From the NCBI RefSeq assembly GCF_040801915.1, contig NZ_JBFMIA010000005.1:62001-126000 (forward strand): 64,000 bases of DNA, in the 5' to 3' direction. The stretch is from Jeotgalibacillus marinus. Lineage in GTDB: Bacteria > Bacillota > Bacilli > Bacillales > Jeotgalibacillaceae. The notes under the pieces were generated by a model. It was not told where the DNA came from. It did no database searches and saw only the letters and a list, made by a program, of their open reading frames with translations. Both the position numbers and the translations under genes were made by a program. Shown piece by piece: positions 7,781 to 16,590 of the stretch (position 1 is its first letter; each line of letters opens with the position of its first letter).

Positions 7781-8779
7781 TTATTTTTCAACACTATACA
7801 TTTCTTCTGCTGTTTCTATTTCAAATCCTAAATCATGTAACATTTGGTGGTCTTCTGTTGTTTCTTGGCCTTCTGTTGTCAAGTAATCACCTAAAAAGAT
7901 CGAGTTAGCTGCGTACAAACCTAAAGGCTGTAAGGAGCGCAAGTTAACTTCACGTCCCCCAGATATACGAATCTCTTTTGAAGGATTTATGTAACGGAAT
8001 AGCGCCAAAACTTTTAAGCAATATAATGGATGTAATTCCTTCACTCCTTCAAGCGGTGTCCCATCTATTGCATGGAGAAAATTGACTGGAATAGAATCTG
8101 CATCTAAAGCTTTTAGGCTTCGAGCCATATCAATCACATCTTGTTTTGTTTCCTTCATGCCAACAATGACTCCTGAACAAGGCGAAATCCCTGAATCTTT
8201 AACCATTTCTACTGTTGACACACGGTCTTCATAAGTATGAGAAGTAGTAATTTGGTCGTGATGAGCTTCAGACGTATTCAAATTATGATTGTATCGATCG
8301 ACCCCTGCCTCTTTTAGACGGGTTACTTGGTTCGTTTTTAAGATACCTAAACATGCACAAACTTTTAAGCCATATGTATCTTTAATCTCTGTCACAGCAT
8401 CAACGACTTGATCAATTTCTCTATTGGACGGTCCTCTTCCACTCGCAACAATACAATAGGTCCCTACATTTAATTCATGCGCTTTTTTCGCACCTTCTAT
8501 TATCTCATCCTTATTTACCATCCTATAAGAAGTTACCGGTGCGGTTGAAATAGATGATTGCGAACAATACCCACAATTTTCAGGACATAGACCAGATTTT
8601 GCATTCATAATCATGTTCAGCTTTACTTTGTTTCCAAAATAATGCTTCCTTATTTGGTAAGTTGCATGCATCAGCAACAATACTTCGTCATCTGGACATT
8701 CTAAAATAGAAAGTGCCTCCTGATCTGTTAATTCCTCTCCAAGTAAAACGTGTTCTGAAAGCTCCATCCATTTATTCAT
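7781..8779 (-). CDS. bioB: Biotin synthase
   Basis: Radical-SAM enzyme of 332 aa inserting sulfur into dethiobiotin, the last step of biotin synthesis. The [4Fe-4S] motif CPENCGYC has Cys65, Cys69 and Cys72. YNHNLNTS and SGGRE are typical of BioB and belong to the second cluster region. Its ATG overlaps the bioD stop (ATGA), so it is translationally coupled. Last gene of the operon, followed by a palindromic terminator. Confidence 0.96.
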   Translation of the reverse strand: MNKWMELSEHVLLGEELTDQEALSILECPDDEVLLLMHATYQIRKHYFGNKVKLNMIMNAKSGLCPENCGYCSQSSISTAPVTSYRMVNKDEIIEGAKKAHELNVGTYCIVASGRGPSNREIDQVVDAVTEIKDTYGLKVCACLGILKTNQVTRLKEAGVDRYNHNLNTSEAHHDQITTSHTYEDRVSTVEMVKDSGISPCSGVIVGMKETKQDVIDMARSLKALDADSIPVNFLHAIDGTPLEGVKELHPLYCLKVLALFRYINPSKEIRISGGREVNLRSLQPLGLYAANSIFLGDYLTTEGQETTEDHQMLHDLGFEIETAEEMYSVEK

Positions 8780-9477
8780 TCTTTCTCCATCCCTTCTAGT
8801 AAAGTAGTTAAATCTAAATATTCTAATACCGCTTCATAGATTGCTTCACTTGATTGTGACTCAATTCGTGGAATGATGCCTAATAGAGGAACACCACAAA
8901 TTTCTTCCATTAACTCTGCATTTGTTTTTTCTACTATATCTGGTTGATTACTGATCCCATTTATCACAATACCTAATATATTCAAGCCTAGTTTTTTAGC
9001 ATATTGAACCGTTAGGAAGGTGTGATTGAGTGTTCCTAAATTCGGCCGAGTAACAATTAAAACAGGAATGTCTAGCGCTTTCATAAGATCACTGACTAAA
9101 AACGACTCGCCTAATGGAACCGAAATCCCTCCTGCTCCCTCAATGAGGAAAAAATCATGTTGTTGTTTGATCAAATTCCAGTGATTCAACACATCATCTA
9201 AAGTGACTGGTACGGTTCCTTCGAGTCTTTGAGCAACTAAAGGCGCAAGAGGTTCTCGAAATTGAAACGGAGTGATCTCCTCGAGTGTTAGCGATGTTTG
9301 TGACATTTTTTTCAGTAAAAAAGTATCACTTGTTTCGTCCTCACGATTGATGCCACTTAACAATGGCTTAAAAACACCTACATCCAGGCCTTTTTCTTTT
9401 AGAACATTTGCTAATCCTGCCGTTACAAAAGTTTTTCCGACATCAGTATCTGTACCTGTTATAAAAAGCCCTTTCAC
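8776..9477 (-). CDS. bioD: Dethiobiotin synthetase
   Basis: ATP-dependent enzyme closing the ureido ring of DAPA to form dethiobiotin. The P-loop GTDTDVGKT is near residue 7, and EGAGGISVPL is the conserved substrate/phosphate segment. It has a GTG start whose first bases overlap the bioF TGA, and ends overlapping bioB. 233 aa is the normal length. Confidence 0.95.
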   Translation of the reverse strand: MKGLFITGTDTDVGKTFVTAGLANVLKEKGLDVGVFKPLLSGINREDETSDTFLLKKMSQTSLTLEEITPFQFREPLAPLVAQRLEGTVPVTLDDVLNHWNLIKQQHDFFLIEGAGGISVPLGESFLVSDLMKALDIPVLIVTRPNLGTLNHTFLTVQYAKKLGLNILGIVINGISNQPDIVEKTNAELMEEICGVPLLGIIPRIESQSSEAIYEAVLEYLDLTTLLEGMEKE

Positions 9478-10652
9478 CTTATCACGCTCAATTCGTTTCC
9501 TATTAACTCACATGCATCTACTAATTGATTGATTTCCTCTATTGTATGCTCGGCTGTTACCGTAATACGAATTCTACTTTCACCCTTCGGCACAGTTGGA
9601 GGGCGTATCGCAGGGGCAAAAATTCCTTTTTCGTGAAGCATCTGTGAAAACTTTACTGCCTTATATGAATCTCCGATGATAAGAGGGATAATAGGAGTAT
9701 TTGTCCCTTTCATACGATAGCCTATTTTCGTCAACCCCTCTGTAACAGCCCAAATGTTTGTGACTAGAGCATTCCTTAACTGTTTGCCTTGAACGATCAC
9801 TTCTAACGACTGACAAGAGGCTGCACATACGCTTGGCGGAAGTGACGTCTGAAAAATAAACGTTCTAGACTGATTGATAAGGAAGTCAATCAGTTCCTTT
9901 GACCCCGCTACAAACCCTCCCTCTGTTCCGACCGCTTTACTTAGTGTTCCAATCATGACATCAGGTTTTACTTGTAAATATTCACAAGTGCCTCGTCCAA
10001 ACTCTCCTAGAATTCCCGTTCCATGAGCGTCATCTACTATTACATACGCGCTATATTTCTTAGCTAATTGCATAATAGAATCAAGCGGAGCGATGTCACC
10101 ATCCATGCTAAAAACGCCGTCTGTCACAATAAATCTTCGATCGGCCTTTTGTGTTTCCATTAACTTCTGTTCAAGGTCTATCAAATCAACATGTTTATAA
10201 ACAATCGTTCGAGCTTTTGATAACCGGCAGCCGTCTATGATACTGGCATGGTTAAAAGCATCACTTAAAATCACGTCTCCTTCTTCAGGTAGAGAAGAAA
10301 GCACACCTATGTTTGCTAAATAGCCGTTTGAAAAAAGGAGAGCTGCCTCTGTTTGTTTAAATTGTGCGATTCTCTCTTCTAATCTTGCATGCCATTTTGT
10401 GTTACCGGTCGTTAATCTAGACCCGCTACTCCCTACTCCAAATTCGTGAGCCACTTGACTAGCTGCGTTTTTAACCCGATTATCATTTGCAAGACCAAGA
10501 TAATTGTTAGAAGAAAACACGATTTTGTTCTCTCCATTGACATTCACTTCTGGCCCAGGTGATGAATTCATCGTATGTAACGTTCGATAAAGCCCCTTAT
10601 TTTTTAAAAGATCCACACGATTTTGAAGCCAACAATCAAATGATTGATCCAA
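9474..10652 (-). CDS. bioF: 8-amino-7-oxononanoate synthase
   Basis: PLP enzyme condensing pimeloyl-CoA with L-Ala to KAPA. SSNNYLGLA and GSGSRLTTGN near the N-terminus, DDAHGTGILGEFGRG for PLP binding, and the Schiff-base lysine in GTLSKAVGTEGGF. TTG start at 10652 behind AGGAGG. It overlaps the bioA end by 17 bp and the bioD start by 4 bp. 392 aa is typical. Confidence 0.95.
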   Translation of the reverse strand: MDQSFDCWLQNRVDLLKNKGLYRTLHTMNSSPGPEVNVNGENKIVFSSNNYLGLANDNRVKNAASQVAHEFGVGSSGSRLTTGNTKWHARLEERIAQFKQTEAALLFSNGYLANIGVLSSLPEEGDVILSDAFNHASIIDGCRLSKARTIVYKHVDLIDLEQKLMETQKADRRFIVTDGVFSMDGDIAPLDSIMQLAKKYSAYVIVDDAHGTGILGEFGRGTCEYLQVKPDVMIGTLSKAVGTEGGFVAGSKELIDFLINQSRTFIFQTSLPPSVCAASCQSLEVIVQGKQLRNALVTNIWAVTEGLTKIGYRMKGTNTPIIPLIIGDSYKAVKFSQMLHEKGIFAPAIRPPTVPKGESRIRITVTAEHTIEEINQLVDACELIGNELSVIR

Positions 10653-12006
10653 TCGTATCTGCCTCCTCCTTTGTCACTTTTTGGATCGCTTCTCTCATAA
10701 TCAGAATCATGTCTCGAAGTTCTTGTTTCGTACTCGCTAAAGGCGGCATAAATACGAGGACATCCCCTACAGGTCTTGTAAGCATGCCGAGTTCTCTCAT
10801 TTTTAAAGACACTTTATAGCCAACACGTTTTTCGACAGGAAAAGCTTCCTTCGTTTCTTTCGACGATACAAGTTCAATCCCGCACATAAGTCCTAATTGA
10901 CGAATATCTCCAACGTGAGGTAACTCTTCTATTTGTTCAATGAACAAATCCTTCAGAACTTGTGCGCTCTCTTGTACTCCTTCTACGATTCTTTCACTTT
11001 GGAAAAGGCGTAAATTCTCTAGAGCAACCGCACAGCCAAGCTGATTCCCCGTATAAGAATGACCATGGAAAAATGTTTTCATCTTTTCATAATCATCATA
11101 AAAGGCTTCATATATTGCTTCGGTCGTAAAAGTAACAGCAATTGGTAAGTATCCACCTGTTAGCCCTTTACCAGCCGCCATTAAATCTGGCTGAACGCCC
11201 TCATGGTCACATGCAAACATCTTTCCTGTTCGTCCGAATCCAGTTGCTACTTCATCCACAATCATAAGAACATCGTATTTCGTACATAGCTCTCGAACTC
11301 CTGATAGAAATCCCTCTGGCATTACGATCATTCCACCTGCACCTTGAACCATGGATTCAATCGTAAGAGCCGCAATTTCTTCGTGGTTTTCTTCCAATAA
11401 TTGTTCAAGATTCTGCAAGCACTCATCCCTACTTTTCTTGGCGTCCCCACTTTCAGACCGATAAACGTATGGAATGGGTGCTTTATAGCTCTCAAACATT
11501 AGTGCACCGTACACATGATGAAAAATATCGATGGCACCGACACTAACAGCGCCAATGGTATCCCCGTGATAACCGTTTCTCATCGCAACGAATCTTTTCT
11601 TGTTAGATCTTCCAATGTTTTTCCAGTATTGAAAGGCCATTTTAAGTGCGATCTCCATGGAAGTCGCACCGCTGTCTGAATAAAACACACGCGTTAAATT
11701 TTCTGGAGTAATTTCAACAAGTTTTTCTGCCAGCTCTGTTGCAGGTACATTGGTCATTCCAAGAAGCGTTGAATGAGCAATTTTATCTAATTGATTTTTA
11801 ATCGCTTCATCTAGTTCTTTTTTTCGATGTCCATGTACATTTAACCAAACAGAAGAAAAGGCGTCATAAAATTCTTTTCCATTTATGTCCTTCAGCTTGA
11901 CTCCTTTTCCACTCTCAATGATCAGTGGGTTCTCGTCATAATCTTTCATTTGTGTAAAAGGTAGCCATAAATGTTTTTTACTACTTTCAATCAAATCACT
12001 AGCCAT
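10636..12006 (-). CDS. bioA: 7,8-diaminopelargonate aminotransferase
   Basis: Class III aminotransferase converting KAPA to DAPA. PLP-binding NGYHGDTIGA and VDEVATGFGRTG are present, with the catalytic lysine in MAAGKGLTGGYLP. B. subtilis BioA uses lysine rather than SAM as amino donor; whether this one does cannot be read from sequence. An upstream ATG at 12021 exists, but the GGGAGTG ribosome site sits between the two ATGs and favours the one at 12006 (456 aa). The bioW stop lies inside that ribosome site. Confidence 0.94.
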   Translation of the reverse strand: MASDLIESSKKHLWLPFTQMKDYDENPLIIESGKGVKLKDINGKEFYDAFSSVWLNVHGHRKKELDEAIKNQLDKIAHSTLLGMTNVPATELAEKLVEITPENLTRVFYSDSGATSMEIALKMAFQYWKNIGRSNKKRFVAMRNGYHGDTIGAVSVGAIDIFHHVYGALMFESYKAPIPYVYRSESGDAKKSRDECLQNLEQLLEENHEEIAALTIESMVQGAGGMIVMPEGFLSGVRELCTKYDVLMIVDEVATGFGRTGKMFACDHEGVQPDLMAAGKGLTGGYLPIAVTFTTEAIYEAFYDDYEKMKTFFHGHSYTGNQLGCAVALENLRLFQSERIVEGVQESAQVLKDLFIEQIEELPHVGDIRQLGLMCGIELVSSKETKEAFPVEKRVGYKVSLKMRELGMLTRPVGDVLVFMPPLASTKQELRDMILIMREAIQKVTKEEADTIGSII

Positions 12007-12011
12007 ACTTT

Positions 12012-12776
12012 TCACTCCCATTTTAGTAATACTGGTTCTTTCTCTAAATAGTTTATATAACTCTTCCTATCTTCCTCTTTCTCCAAATCGACAAAAAATA
12101 CGCGACATCCACTCTCATCTCCAAACTCTTTTAGAGAAGTAATACGCTGATAGCCTACCATTTTGCTTGCTACATATCCTGTCACGTAATCAGGATCATC
12201 GGACCAGCATAATTCTGCTATTGTGCCACCATGACTAGCTACCTTTGTAGCAAGTGAGATCGCTTCTTTTAGACGAATATTGTTATCAATCATAAGGTCA
12301 GTTATCCATTTTTGGTAACTATTTTCTTGCCAAGCCATTCGGGACACACGGACCCCACTGTCTCTCCGCTGATCAATTCTCTTACCTGTATAAATATCGA
12401 TTAAACATGCACCTCTGACAGTAGGCTCCTCGTCTATCATTTGGTAGGCATATTCAATAGCTTGAAGAGGAACGCCACTTTTTTGTAATAGATCCCTTGC
12501 GGTGAGATGCCCTTCTTGTGGTGTTAATACATGGTTCGTTGCGATGGACAAAGGTGACAGCGTTGTGATTGTTTGTTCTACCTTTTCCAACTGAATTTGC
12601 ATAAAATCTGGTGTTCCTCTCGAATGAGCAAGTGCTTTTTTAACAAGTGAGCTTATCTCTCGATCGATCTTTTCATAGGTTGAAAGTGTTTCTCCACCCG
12701 AAATGTGTTTTCCTCCCTGTTCATGGGGGCCCCCTGTTGCTGCTCTCATTCGAACACTGTAATAATCAGTAGGCAT
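12012..12776 (-). CDS. bioW: 6-carboxyhexanoate-CoA ligase (pimeloyl-CoA synthetase)
   Basis: 254-aa BioW that activates pimelate to pimeloyl-CoA, the Bacillus-type entry to biotin synthesis in place of BioC/BioH. The N-terminus YYSVRMRAATGGPHEQGGKH and the stretch HSRGTPDFMQIQ match B. subtilis BioW closely. RVSRMAW and SHGGTIAELCWSDDPDYVTG are family motifs. It overlaps the bioY end by 11 bp and ends 5 bp before bioA. Confidence 0.95.
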   Translation of the reverse strand: MPTDYYSVRMRAATGGPHEQGGKHISGGETLSTYEKIDREISSLVKKALAHSRGTPDFMQIQLEKVEQTITTLSPLSIATNHVLTPQEGHLTARDLLQKSGVPLQAIEYAYQMIDEEPTVRGACLIDIYTGKRIDQRRDSGVRVSRMAWQENSYQKWITDLMIDNNIRLKEAISLATKVASHGGTIAELCWSDDPDYVTGYVASKMVGYQRITSLKEFGDESGCRVFFVDLEKEEDRKSYINYLEKEPVLLKWE

Positions 12777-13251
12777 ATTTTTTATTCACCACCAAATAGG
12801 TTCGCTGCAACATTTTTGTCAGTGGAATGACAGTCAACATCGTAAATATCATTCCTGGTATAGCACCTAGCAATAAAGGCCATACCTCAATATTGAAAGT
12901 AGCTGCTAAAGCAGATCGAGCGGCAATTGAACCCATTGGTCCTGCTGCTAACAGTACGGGTGCAGATGGACCAAATATCGCCACGATTCCTCCAGCAACA
13001 ATTCGATAAACCATTGATATTTCTATATTTAAAATCGTATGTATTCCTAGAAAAAATAACACTGAGCTTGAAAGAAATCCCGCCAACAAATAACGCCAAA
13101 AGCCAAATACACTTACAATAGCAATAGCAATTGGTGCAGATAATTGAAATTCAGCTCCGGGCATAAAAGAAGGAATTTTCATCATGCCAGTCACAGAAAT
13201 AAAAGCAGCTAGTAACGAAATCCTTGTTAACTCAATAAGTTTTACATTCAT
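12766..13251 (-). CDS. bioY: BioY, substrate-binding subunit of the biotin ECF transporter
   Basis: About 161 aa with five to six hydrophobic segments. It has the BioY signatures (GAEFQLSAPIAIAIVSVFGF, MVYRIVAGG, LLLGAIPGM). The start is set at ATG 13251 behind AGGAGGCGAAGA. The longer frame to 13326 would run through the promoter and operator and is rejected. It is first in the operon, so uptake and synthesis share BirA control. The energising EcfA/EcfT genes are not in this window. Confidence 0.88.
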   Translation of the reverse strand: MNVKLIELTRISLLAAFISVTGMMKIPSFMPGAEFQLSAPIAIAIVSVFGFWRYLLAGFLSSSVLFFLGIHTILNIEISMVYRIVAGGIVAIFGPSAPVLLAAGPMGSIAARSALAATFNIEVWPLLLGAIPGMIFTMLTVIPLTKMLQRTYLVVNKKYAY

Positions 13252-13269
13252 TCTTCGCCTCCTGATATA

Positions 13270-13298
13270 TGTAAACCTAAATATCATTTCAGTTGACA
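13270..13298 (-). promoter_or_regulatory. BirA-type biotin operator
   Basis: On the coding strand TGTCAAC (13298-13292), 15 bp, GTTTACA (13276-13270). This inverted repeat with one mismatch and N15 spacing has the form of Bacillus BirA operators (TTGTTAAC-N15-GTTAACAA type). It overlaps the transcription start region of the bio promoter, so holo-BirA could block initiation. Confidence 0.75.
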
Positions 13299-13326
13299 TA
13301 TTACATACAAAAACGAAATCTGTCAA
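13298..13326 (-). promoter_or_regulatory. Sigma-A promoter of the bio operon
   Basis: -35 TTGACA (13326-13321), 17-bp spacer, -10 TAATAT (13303-13298), read leftward. The predicted start near 13291 falls inside the BirA-type operator. Confidence 0.75.
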
Positions 13327-13778
13327 TGTGATTCAAAAGTTATGTAGCTATATCAGTGCCTTTAAAAAGAAGTGAATTCGTAAATCAACAATCAAGAGGT
13401 TATGGAATTAGTAATATTTTGAAAATTAAATGTGGATGAAATGGTATAACAATGGCAATTCTCGGTTTGATCAACTGATTGGAAAACTTACATTTGGTCA
13501 TGGACATGAAATCGCAAATAAAGACGAGGGGTAGAGAGGAAAAGAAAGTGACTGTTGAAGGAGTGTACGTAACATGAAGTGGAATGATAGATCGTTTATC
13601 CATGAGCAGGCGTCCGTTTAAAGTTGCTTATTCTCAACAAATGAAATTTATGATACGCTTAGATTATCATAAATTTACCAGCGAATGGCAGGTAGGCATA
13701 TTCCGCAAAATGGTCAAAAAATAAAGATTAGTAGGGAAAAGCTTGTTTTCAAACATCTGTACAGGAGGCTTATATGGA
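13327..13778. other. Intergenic with decayed coding traces
   Basis: Short + strand stretches such as WYNNGNSRFDQLIGKLTFGH (about 13440) and RRPFKVAYSQQMKF (about 13610) read like coding sequence but are broken by stops and shifts. No family was recognised. AGGAGG at 13763-13768 belongs to the following GNAT pseudogene. Confidence 0.35.
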
Positions 13779-14256
13779 ATGATTGCTTTAGAGCAAAATA
13801 ATATAAATAAGCTAGAGTTGGAAATGGAAATAATGAACTCAAATCCAGCCTACAATTTAATTTCCAAAAATAAAGAAAAAATTCAGGAAGAGGATATACG
13901 GGATGAACATCTTGAGAGTGAAAGATTAAATGCCGAACGTCTATTAATTAAACAGAATAAGAACTACATTGGTCTAGTTGACTATTGTTTGTCAAATCCA
14001 TCAGATAATAAGCCATGGATTAGCTTGTTTGTTATACATAAAAAATATCAAGGAAATGGAAATGCAACGTTAGCCTATCAGTCGTTTGAGCAAATGATTT
14101 ATAAAATGAATAAGAAAGTATTACGACTTGCTGTTCATAAATGAGCAGGGATTAGCATTCTGGTACAAATTAGGTTACCGAAAATTTAAGGAAGTTGATT
14201 ACAAAGGAATGCTTCATTATTGCTTAGAAAAAGAGTTGTCTAATCATGCATCCTGA
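13779..14256 (+). pseudogene. GNAT acetyltransferase, frameshifted
   Basis: ATG 13779 follows AGGAGG at 13763-13768. The frame runs to a stop at 14142-14144 just after LRLAVHK. One base later another frame continues as NEQGLAFWYKLGYRKFKEV and ends at TGA 14256. Removing one A from the AAA run at about 14141-14143 restores AVHNEQGLAFWYKLGY, the typical C-terminal GNAT motif. KKYQGNGNATLAYQ is the acetyl-CoA loop region. So this is a single-base insertion in an otherwise complete gene, or a sequencing error. Confidence 0.75.
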
Positions 14257-14296
14257 GAGGAGTTATTTAACAACAAAGGGGTGATTAGAGGAAATA

Positions 14297-14363
14297 GACG
14301 ATTAAAAAATAAAACGTCACCATTTTTTAATCGTCTTTATTCAATGGTGGCGTTTTCTGTTCA
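14297..14363 (+). terminator. Terminator with two mutually exclusive hairpins
   Basis: GACGATTAAAAAAT (14297-14310) pairs perfectly with ATTTTTTAATCGTC (14322-14335). The loop AAAACGTCACCAT (14311-14323) can instead pair with ATGGTGGCGTTTT (14344-14356). The two structures cannot form together. It lies downstream of the GNAT pseudogene. Confidence 0.6.
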
Positions 14364-14457
14364 AGAACACCACTGACTTTTTTCTAATATGGTATTACCT
14401 TTTCCTATATAAAGTAATTCTTATTATATTTGTGATACTGGTACAAAATAAGTAAAT

Positions 14458-15126
14458 TTAAAATATATTTTTGTAACATTTTTCAAGTATATCCTTAGGT
14501 ATATTATTAACTTTTTGATATTTTTCTTTATAAATCTCTCCAATAATGTCCTTAACAAGTTGATTAGTTAGAGGGTTATTGTAAGTTCTTATAAAAAGAT
14601 TCAGTGGTACAGCACGATCCTCCGAACGTAATGGAGGTTGCACATGATTAATAGTATCTATTTGAACATAGTTATTTTTTTCAAAAAAATGGTTTCGTTT
14701 AATACAGTCTATTCGTTCTTTTTCTGATTTCACCATTTCTTCTTTCTCCGTTTCTAATGCGATACCATCTAATGAATCATAGCCTGCCTTTTTAGCATCT
14801 TTTGTTAATATTTCGTCTATTTTTTGCAGTGTAATCGATCCTAGTCCTGCATTCCGAACAGATGGATCAGTCACAATATAAACAATAAATCCAAAGTTAA
14901 CGTTAGCAAAATAATGGGCTGTAGCGAATGAGCATAGCTTATTATTATAAATCCCTATTAAAAACCTAAAAGAGTTTGGGAAACAGTCCTTCTGGTATTG
15001 AAGACTTTGGTAAAACACTTCGTGGGGTTCACGTACTTCATATGGGAATGATTCATCGTATAATTGTAGAGCAGATCGAATGATTTCTAAATCCTGTATG
15101 GTGGCTTCTCTCCATATAATATCCAT
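14458..15126 (-). CDS. GNAT-family N-acetyltransferase
   Basis: 222-aa cytoplasmic acetyltransferase with the acetyl-CoA binding pattern VTDPSVRNAGLGSITLQKID in the middle (R-N-x-G-x-G). The C-terminal third is longer than usual and the substrate is unknown. Its own transcription unit, downstream of nothing on the same strand. Base composition is AT-richer than the bio operon, hinting at accessory origin. Confidence 0.75.
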   Translation of the reverse strand: MDIIWREATIQDLEIIRSALQLYDESFPYEVREPHEVFYQSLQYQKDCFPNSFRFLIGIYNNKLCSFATAHYFANVNFGFIVYIVTDPSVRNAGLGSITLQKIDEILTKDAKKAGYDSLDGIALETEKEEMVKSEKERIDCIKRNHFFEKNNYVQIDTINHVQPPLRSEDRAVPLNLFIRTYNNPLTNQLVKDIIGEIYKEKYQKVNNIPKDILEKCYKNIF

Positions 15127-15248
15127 TTTTTCTCCTTAGATAAGTATTTATTTATTGAACACTGTTTGCTCCGAATATTGTGGTTCATGCTGATTCTATA
15201 ACTAGATGCTTATCCTGTACCGAACTAGGCAGATAAAACGGTAAAGAG

Positions 15249-15290
15249 AAAAAAGATCATGGAAAATAAATTCCATGATCTTTTTTAAAA
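15249..15290. terminator. Terminator of odhAB (bidirectional)
   Basis: AAAAAAGATCATGGAA (15249-15264) and TTCCATGATCTTTTTT (15271-15286) form a 16-bp perfect stem with A/T runs on both sides. It lies 28 bp beyond the odhB stop. Confidence 0.9.
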
Positions 15291-15313
15291 AATACCTCAG
15301 TCGTCCACAAATA

Positions 15314-16561
15314 TTATCCTTGTAAAAGTAGATCTTCTGGGTTTTCAAGTAATGTTTTAACCATTGACAGGAAGCCTACTGCTTCTTTACCATCAATCAC
15401 TCTGTGGTCATATGATAGTGCAATGTACATCATTGGACGATTTTCCATTGTATCTTTATCGATTGCAACAGGTCGCAATTGAATGGTGTGCATTCCAAGA
15501 ATACCACTTTGAGGTCCGTTTAAGATTGGTGTAGACATAAGAGATCCGAACACACCACCATTTGTGATTGTAAATGAACCACCTTGTAAGTCGCTAAGTT
15601 GAAGTTTTTTGTTTTTCGCTTTAGTCGCAAGCTCAACAATTTCTCCTTCAATTTCAGCAAAGTTTTTACGGTCACAGTCACGTACGACAGGGACAACAAG
15701 ACCATCTTCGGTGGAAACTGCTACACCCACATCATAAAATTTCTTCAAAACGATTTCATTGCCATCGATTTCAGAATTAACATATGGGAATTTCTTCAAA
15801 GCGGCAACAACGGCTTTTGTGAAGAATGACATGAAGCCAAGACGTACGTCATTTGTTTCAAAGAACTGATCTTTTTTGCGTTTACGAAGTTCCATCACGT
15901 TTGTCATATCAATTTCATTGAACGTCGTTAGCATCGCAGCCGTTTGCTGAACCTCTACAAGGCGGTTCGCAATCGTTTGACGACGTCTTGACATTTTTTC
16001 ACGCACGACAGGTTTTGACTCTTCTTTTTTGGTCGTTTGTTCTGTTTTCGCCGCTGGTTTTGATTCTTTCTTCGGTTCTTCAAGCGGTTTAGATGAATGA
16101 AACTCTACATCATGCTTACGCACACGCCCCATTGGATCAATGGTTGATACTGAGGAAAGATCGATGCCTTTTTCTCGTGCTAGCTTACGAGCTGCAGGAG
16201 AAGCGATCGTTCTTTCTTTCTTGTCATCTTCAGAAGAAGATTCTTCTACTTCATCAGATGGTTCTTTAGGCTGTTCAGACGATGCATCTTTCTTTGGAGC
16301 TTCGTTCGTTGGAGCTGTGCCTTCACCACTAGCTCCAACAATGGCAATTACTTCACCAACTTCAACGGTGCCGCCTTCTTCCGCTTTAAGCTCTGTGATC
16401 ACACCGGCTTCTTCTGAGATGACTTCAACGTTTACTTTGTCTGTTTCAAGCTCAACAATGTACTCACCTTTTTCTATTTTATCGCCTGGTTGCTTAAGCC
16501 ACTGAGCGATGGTACCCTCTGTAATTGATTCTGCTAATTCTGGTACTTTAATTTCTGCCAC
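15314..16561 (-). CDS. odhB: 2-oxoglutarate dehydrogenase E2, dihydrolipoyl succinyltransferase
   Basis: Core of the TCA-cycle 2-oxoglutarate dehydrogenase complex. The lipoyl domain (1-76) carries the lipoylated Lys42 in ELETDKVNVEV. A charged linker follows, then a peripheral E1/E3-binding domain (ASPAARKLAREKGIDL, about 119-155), a second linker, and the C-terminal catalytic domain with SYDHRVIDG holding the active His. GTG start at 16561 behind AAGGGGG. It sits 29 bp after odhA, and the same pair is found in B. subtilis. Confidence 0.95.
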   Translation of the reverse strand: MAEIKVPELAESITEGTIAQWLKQPGDKIEKGEYIVELETDKVNVEVISEEAGVITELKAEEGGTVEVGEVIAIVGASGEGTAPTNEAPKKDASSEQPKEPSDEVEESSSEDDKKERTIASPAARKLAREKGIDLSSVSTIDPMGRVRKHDVEFHSSKPLEEPKKESKPAAKTEQTTKKEESKPVVREKMSRRRQTIANRLVEVQQTAAMLTTFNEIDMTNVMELRKRKKDQFFETNDVRLGFMSFFTKAVVAALKKFPYVNSEIDGNEIVLKKFYDVGVAVSTEDGLVVPVVRDCDRKNFAEIEGEIVELATKAKNKKLQLSDLQGGSFTITNGGVFGSLMSTPILNGPQSGILGMHTIQLRPVAIDKDTMENRPMMYIALSYDHRVIDGKEAVGFLSMVKTLLENPEDLLLQG

Positions 16562-16590
16562 TGCGACGTCCCCCTTATTGGATCGAGTTA

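Noticed and set aside
13252..13326. N-terminal extension of BioY (MTDFVFVCNMSTEM...)
   Set aside because: It runs through the bio promoter and operator, and the AGGAGG site precedes the ATG at 13251.
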